From positions 1 to 11,775 of the forward strand of contig JAVBYK010000531.1 of the NCBI GenBank assembly GCA_030824095.1: a stretch of 11,775 nucleotides of DNA. Reading direction: 5' to 3'. Numbering within the stretch: position 1 is the first letter of the stretch; each line of letters opens with the position of its first letter. The translations under genes and the position numbers were made by a program. Below the pieces are notes generated by a model. The model searched no databases. It worked only from the letters and a program-made list of their open reading frames with translations, and had not been told where the DNA came from. Positions 9,555 to 11,775 of the stretch are shown here, one piece after another. Source of the stretch: a bacterium. Its GTDB lineage: Bacteria > Pseudomonadota > Gammaproteobacteria > Burkholderiales > Burkholderiaceae_C.

Positions 9555-9997
9555 TCCTGGATGCGGACGCCGTGACCCACGGCATTCAACTGGCGGTTGC
9601 GCCGGTGTTCCTGTTGACGGCAGTGTCGGGAATGATCGGTGCCATCGCCGGGCGCCTGGCCCGCATCATCGACCGGGCCCGCCTGGTGGAGGACCGGGCG
9701 CGTGCATCGACTGATCCGGAGTTTCTCAAGCAGGCCAACCGGGAACTGTCCGAACTGCGCCAGCGCGGTCGACTGGCCAATGGCGGCATTGCGCTGCTGA
9801 CCCTGTGCAGCTTTTTGATTGGCCTGACCATCATCGTGCTGTTTGTCGGCGAAACCACGGGCTTTCAGATCAGCCGCTGGGCGGTGGGCGGCTTCATGGG
9901 CGGGGTGGTGTGCTTTCTGTTGGCCCTGCTGTGTTTCCTGGTGGAAACCTTCATTGCCACACGCCTGCTCAACTTCCACATACCGGGCAAGTTCTAG
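9551..9997 (+). CDS. DUF2721-family membrane protein (148 aa)
   Basis: Three predicted membrane segments (about 11-33, 77-99, 110-135) with a long charged loop at 34-76 between the first two. The loop begins GRLARIIDRAR at 34-44, a pattern I recognise from DUF2721 proteins; that assignment is from memory. Function is unknown for the family. The strongly basic loop probably faces the cytosol by the positive-inside rule and could hold a partner or nucleic acid at the membrane. The gene overlaps the NYN nuclease gene by four bases (ATGA), so both proteins are likely made together. Its stop directly abuts the stop of the convergent exonuclease gene with no base between. Confidence 0.8.
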   Translation: MILDADAVTHGIQLAVAPVFLLTAVSGMIGAIAGRLARIIDRARLVEDRARASTDPEFLKQANRELSELRQRGRLANGGIALLTLCSFLIGLTIIVLFVGETTGFQISRWAVGGFMGGVVCFLLALLCFLVETFIATRLLNFHIPGKF

Positions 9998-10594
9998 TCA
10001 GCCCAGTTGCAGGGCTTCGAATACGCGCAAGGCGGCGTAGGCGTCATTGGCCGCATAGACCAGCTGGGCCTCTGTGAGCTGCGGGTGGGCCCAGTTGGAG
10101 GTGGCGGCTTTCTTGGATTTGATGAAGCGCTGGTTGAACAGGACGGCCACTGCGCCCTTGACCCCCATGTCCTTGCGGTAGCCGCGCTCGCGAAAGATGG
10201 TGTTGAGTTCCAGCACATTGGCGGGCTCCACGCCCAGTTTGGCAACGATCCGCTTGCGGTCGTCACCCAGGCCAAACCCGGCCTTGGTGATGCCCCGGGT
10301 TGCCAGCAGTTCCGCCACCAGTGTGCGGCAGGCCATGTCGTGCAGTTGGAAGACCCAGGCGCGATCGGCTGTGGCCAATTGAACGATATGGGGTCCTTCG
10401 GACACCTGGTCCTTGAAGAAGGTTGGCTTGGATTCGGTATCAAATCCCCAGACCCTGGCGGTGCTCAGTGTGTCGATGGCGCGTGTGGCCTCGTCGACCG
10501 TGGACACCAGAACAATGCGGTTCATGCCCAGGCGCTCAAACGGGGGCAGCAGGGCGATCTGTTCTTTGCTGGGCGTGGCGTGGGTGGTGTGCAT
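9998..10594 (-). CDS. RNase D-like 3'-5' exonuclease, DEDDy type (198 aa)
   Basis: A DEDD exonuclease domain spans about residues 25-197. ExoI is FDTES with D52 and E54, ExoII is in GFGLGDDRK (106-114) with D111 or D112, and ExoIII is YAAND at 180-184 with Y180 and D184 in the YxxxD spacing of the DEDDy group. Such enzymes remove nucleotides from 3' ends with two metal ions, usually on RNA (RNase D) and sometimes on DNA (WRN-like). The C-terminal HRDC domains of full RNase D are missing; the protein is only the nuclease core, so tRNA-processing RNase D itself is unlikely. ATG 10594 is chosen because an earlier in-frame start at 10663 would overlap the divergent gene; ATG 10525 is possible. 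No strong ribosome site is seen. It is divergent from the DUF6172-type gene and convergent with the DUF2721 gene. Confidence 0.88.
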   Translation of the reverse strand: MHTTHATPSKEQIALLPPFERLGMNRIVLVSTVDEATRAIDTLSTARVWGFDTESKPTFFKDQVSEGPHIVQLATADRAWVFQLHDMACRTLVAELLATRGITKAGFGLGDDRKRIVAKLGVEPANVLELNTIFRERGYRKDMGVKGAVAVLFNQRFIKSKKAATSNWAHPQLTEAQLVYAANDAYAALRVFEALQLG

Positions 10595-10650
10595 GGGTGC
10601 TGAGTGTGCCGGATAACGGGCCGCATGGGGTGGCGCAGCATAATCGCGGC

Positions 10651-10947
10651 ATGAAAAAAACATTCAAACTGGATATCGAAGGTAAAAACCGCGACCGCGT
10701 GCTCGAAGCCATCAAGAACGAGGTTCGCAAATACGTGAAGCGGGAGCGGCGCCGTGAACTGCCGGAAGGCGTGGACTTCTGGGACTTTGACTGCCGCTTT
10801 GGGGCCACCGAGGAACAGGCCGTGGTGGCGCACCTGGCCACACTCACCGGACTCATGGACGGAATCGCCAAGGAGGGCGGCAGCCAGTTTTACGTGGAAA
10901 TCCTGGCTTCCCACGGGCACCGCCAGCAGCGTCCCGCCGCTGAATAG
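10651..10947 (+). CDS. Small basic DUF6172-type protein (98 aa)
   Basis: A short, well-formed gene with a basic N-terminal half: a KLDIEGK strand at 6-12, a helix ending in the very basic KYVKRERRRELP at 27-38, then FWDFDCRFG at 43-51 and a helical second half. I believe it belongs to DUF6172, named from memory; the function is unknown. The Arg/Lys cluster could bind nucleic acid, which would fit the neighbouring exonuclease and helicase, but that is inference. No ribosome site precedes the ATG. Instead CATAAT (10639-10644) lies six bases before it, as expected if the transcript starts at the ATG itself. It ends 3 bases from the convergent helicase stop. Confidence 0.8.
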   Translation: MKKTFKLDIEGKNRDRVLEAIKNEVRKYVKRERRRELPEGVDFWDFDCRFGATEEQAVVAHLATLTGLMDGIAKEGGSQFYVEILASHGHRQQRPAAE

Positions 10948-10950
10948 GCG

Positions 10951-11775
10951 TCAGGCAGACCCGTTTCGGGCGGCTGCGGCGCGCAGTTTGTCCTTTTTGC
11001 TGGGGCGCTTGCCCTTGATGCCGCCATTCCCGGGTGCAACCGGAGTGGCCACTGGCGTGGCGCTCTCAGAAGGCTCAAAACCGGCAATCTGCTCCAGCGG
11101 CAATTGCATCCCCTGGCGTTTCTCAATCAGGCGGAAGTGCGCCAACGTATCGGCGCTGACAAAGCTCACCGCCAGACCCGGTTCCGTGGCGCGGCCGGTG
11201 CGCCCGATGCGGTGCACGTAATCGACGGCAGAGCGGGGCAGGTCGTAGTTCACCACCACCGGCAATTTCACAATGTCGATGCCGCGTGAAGCCAGATCGG
11301 TGGTGATCACCACTTCCCACTGTTCATTCTTGAATTCGGCCAGCACCTGCTTGCGTGCGCCCTGGCTCAGGTCACCGTGGAAGGCGGTGGCATAGACACC
11401 AGCCTTGTAGAGTTTTTCGGCCACCAGCTCGGCGGCGTATTTGGTGGCGACAAAGACCAGCACGCGCTTCCAGCCCAGGTCCTTGACCAGATGGCGCAGC
11501 AATTGGGTGCGCTGCTTGGCATCCACCAGAATGGCCCGTTGTGTGATGACACTGGCGGGCTCATCGCTCGGTGCCAGAGCCAGATGCGCCGGATCGCGCA
11601 GCAGGGCTTTGGCCAGCGCCTGGACGTCTGGCGGAAACGTGGCAGAAAAGAACAGGTTCTGGCGGCGCGGTGGCAGCAGCGACAGCACCTTGGACAGTTC
11701 TTCGCTGAAGCCCAGGTCCAGCAGGCGATCAGCCTCGTCCAGCACCAGCAGGCGCACTGCCGACAACTGGATGGC
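10951..11775 (-). CDS. DEAD-box RNA helicase, RhlE-like (C-terminal 274 aa; N-terminus beyond the right edge)
   Basis: The fragment begins just before motif II and runs to the natural stop. Visible motifs in order (fragment numbering): DEAD at 13-16, SAT of motif III in FFSATF, motif IV VLVFVATK, motif V TTDLASRGID, and motif VI HRIGRTGRA. These unwind or remodel RNA using ATP. The RQNLFFSATF and YVHRIGRTGRA contexts and the GFEP ending of the helicase core resemble RhlE, which acts in ribosome assembly and RNA decay in other bacteria. A short basic tail (GKRPSKKDKLRAAAAR near the end) probably binds RNA; it is much shorter than the long Gly/Arg tail of E. coli RhlE. The Q motif and motif I are outside the window, so it cannot be checked for intactness. 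Confidence 0.92.
   Translation of the reverse strand, partial: AIQLSAVRLLVLDEADRLLDLGFSEELSKVLSLLPPRRQNLFFSATFPPDVQALAKALLRDPAHLALAPSDEPASVITQRAILVDAKQRTQLLRHLVKDLGWKRVLVFVATKYAAELVAEKLYKAGVYATAFHGDLSQGARKQVLAEFKNEQWEVVITTDLASRGIDIVKLPVVVNYDLPRSAVDYVHRIGRTGRATEPGLAVSFVSADTLAHFRLIEKRQGMQLPLEQIAGFEPSESATPVATPVAPGNGGIKGKRPSKKDKLRAAAARNGSA

Noticed and set aside
10007..10603. 198-codon plus-strand frame opposite the RNase D-like gene
   Set aside because: Mirror frame with no motifs; the minus strand has all DEDDy residues.

Overview
This is a gene-dense, GC-rich bacterial chromosomal window with strong G/C preference at third codon positions. The organism is most likely a betaproteobacterium of the family Comamonadaceae, possibly Rhodoferax-like. 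That placement rests on the overall protein character, on GTG starts, and on an intergenic element (about 3224-3290) that looks like a degenerate copy of a repeat I associate with Comamonadaceae genomes. It is an inference, not a database result. I see no rRNA, tRNA, CRISPR array, integrase, transposase or insertion sequence, and base composition looks uniform.

Layout, left to right. (1) 1-2322, minus strand: a compact three-gene envelope operon. In transcription order it encodes a small secreted protein of unknown function (162 aa), a periplasmic TPR-like protein (417 aa), and a patatin-like phospholipase lipoprotein that runs off the left edge. The last two are separated by only 2 bases. 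(2) 2424-3212, plus: a classical short-chain dehydrogenase/reductase, divergent from the operon. (3) 3386-5911, plus: a membrane hybrid histidine kinase with HisKA, HATPase, receiver and HPt modules and no response regulator gene nearby. (4) 5921-6816, minus: a two-gene split YeeE/YedE sulfur-compound transporter whose ORFs share one base. (5) 6940-8589, plus: an AMP-forming acyl-CoA synthetase of the DmdB/AlkK-like type, divergent from the transporter. (6) 8592-11775: a set of mostly RNA-related genes. These are a SUI1/YciH-type factor, a NYN-domain nuclease overlapping a DUF2721 membrane protein, a DEDDy (RNase D-like) exonuclease on the minus strand, a DUF6172-type small basic protein, and the C-terminal part of a DEAD-box RNA helicase on the minus strand that enters from the right edge.

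How they may work together. The left operon probably acts on envelope lipids. The transporter and the acyl-CoA synthetase face each other across about 120 bases that contain an 8-base inverted repeat, so co-regulation is possible but unproven. The right-hand third groups a translation factor, two predicted ribonucleases and a helicase, which suggests an RNA-metabolism neighbourhood, although only one pair there (NYN and DUF2721) is tightly coupled. Three convergent gene pairs meet with 9, 0 and 3 bases between stop codons and no visible terminator. I do not see a clear-cut new system. The best candidates for a second look are the secreted/TPR/patatin operon and the coupled NYN-nuclease/membrane-protein pair.
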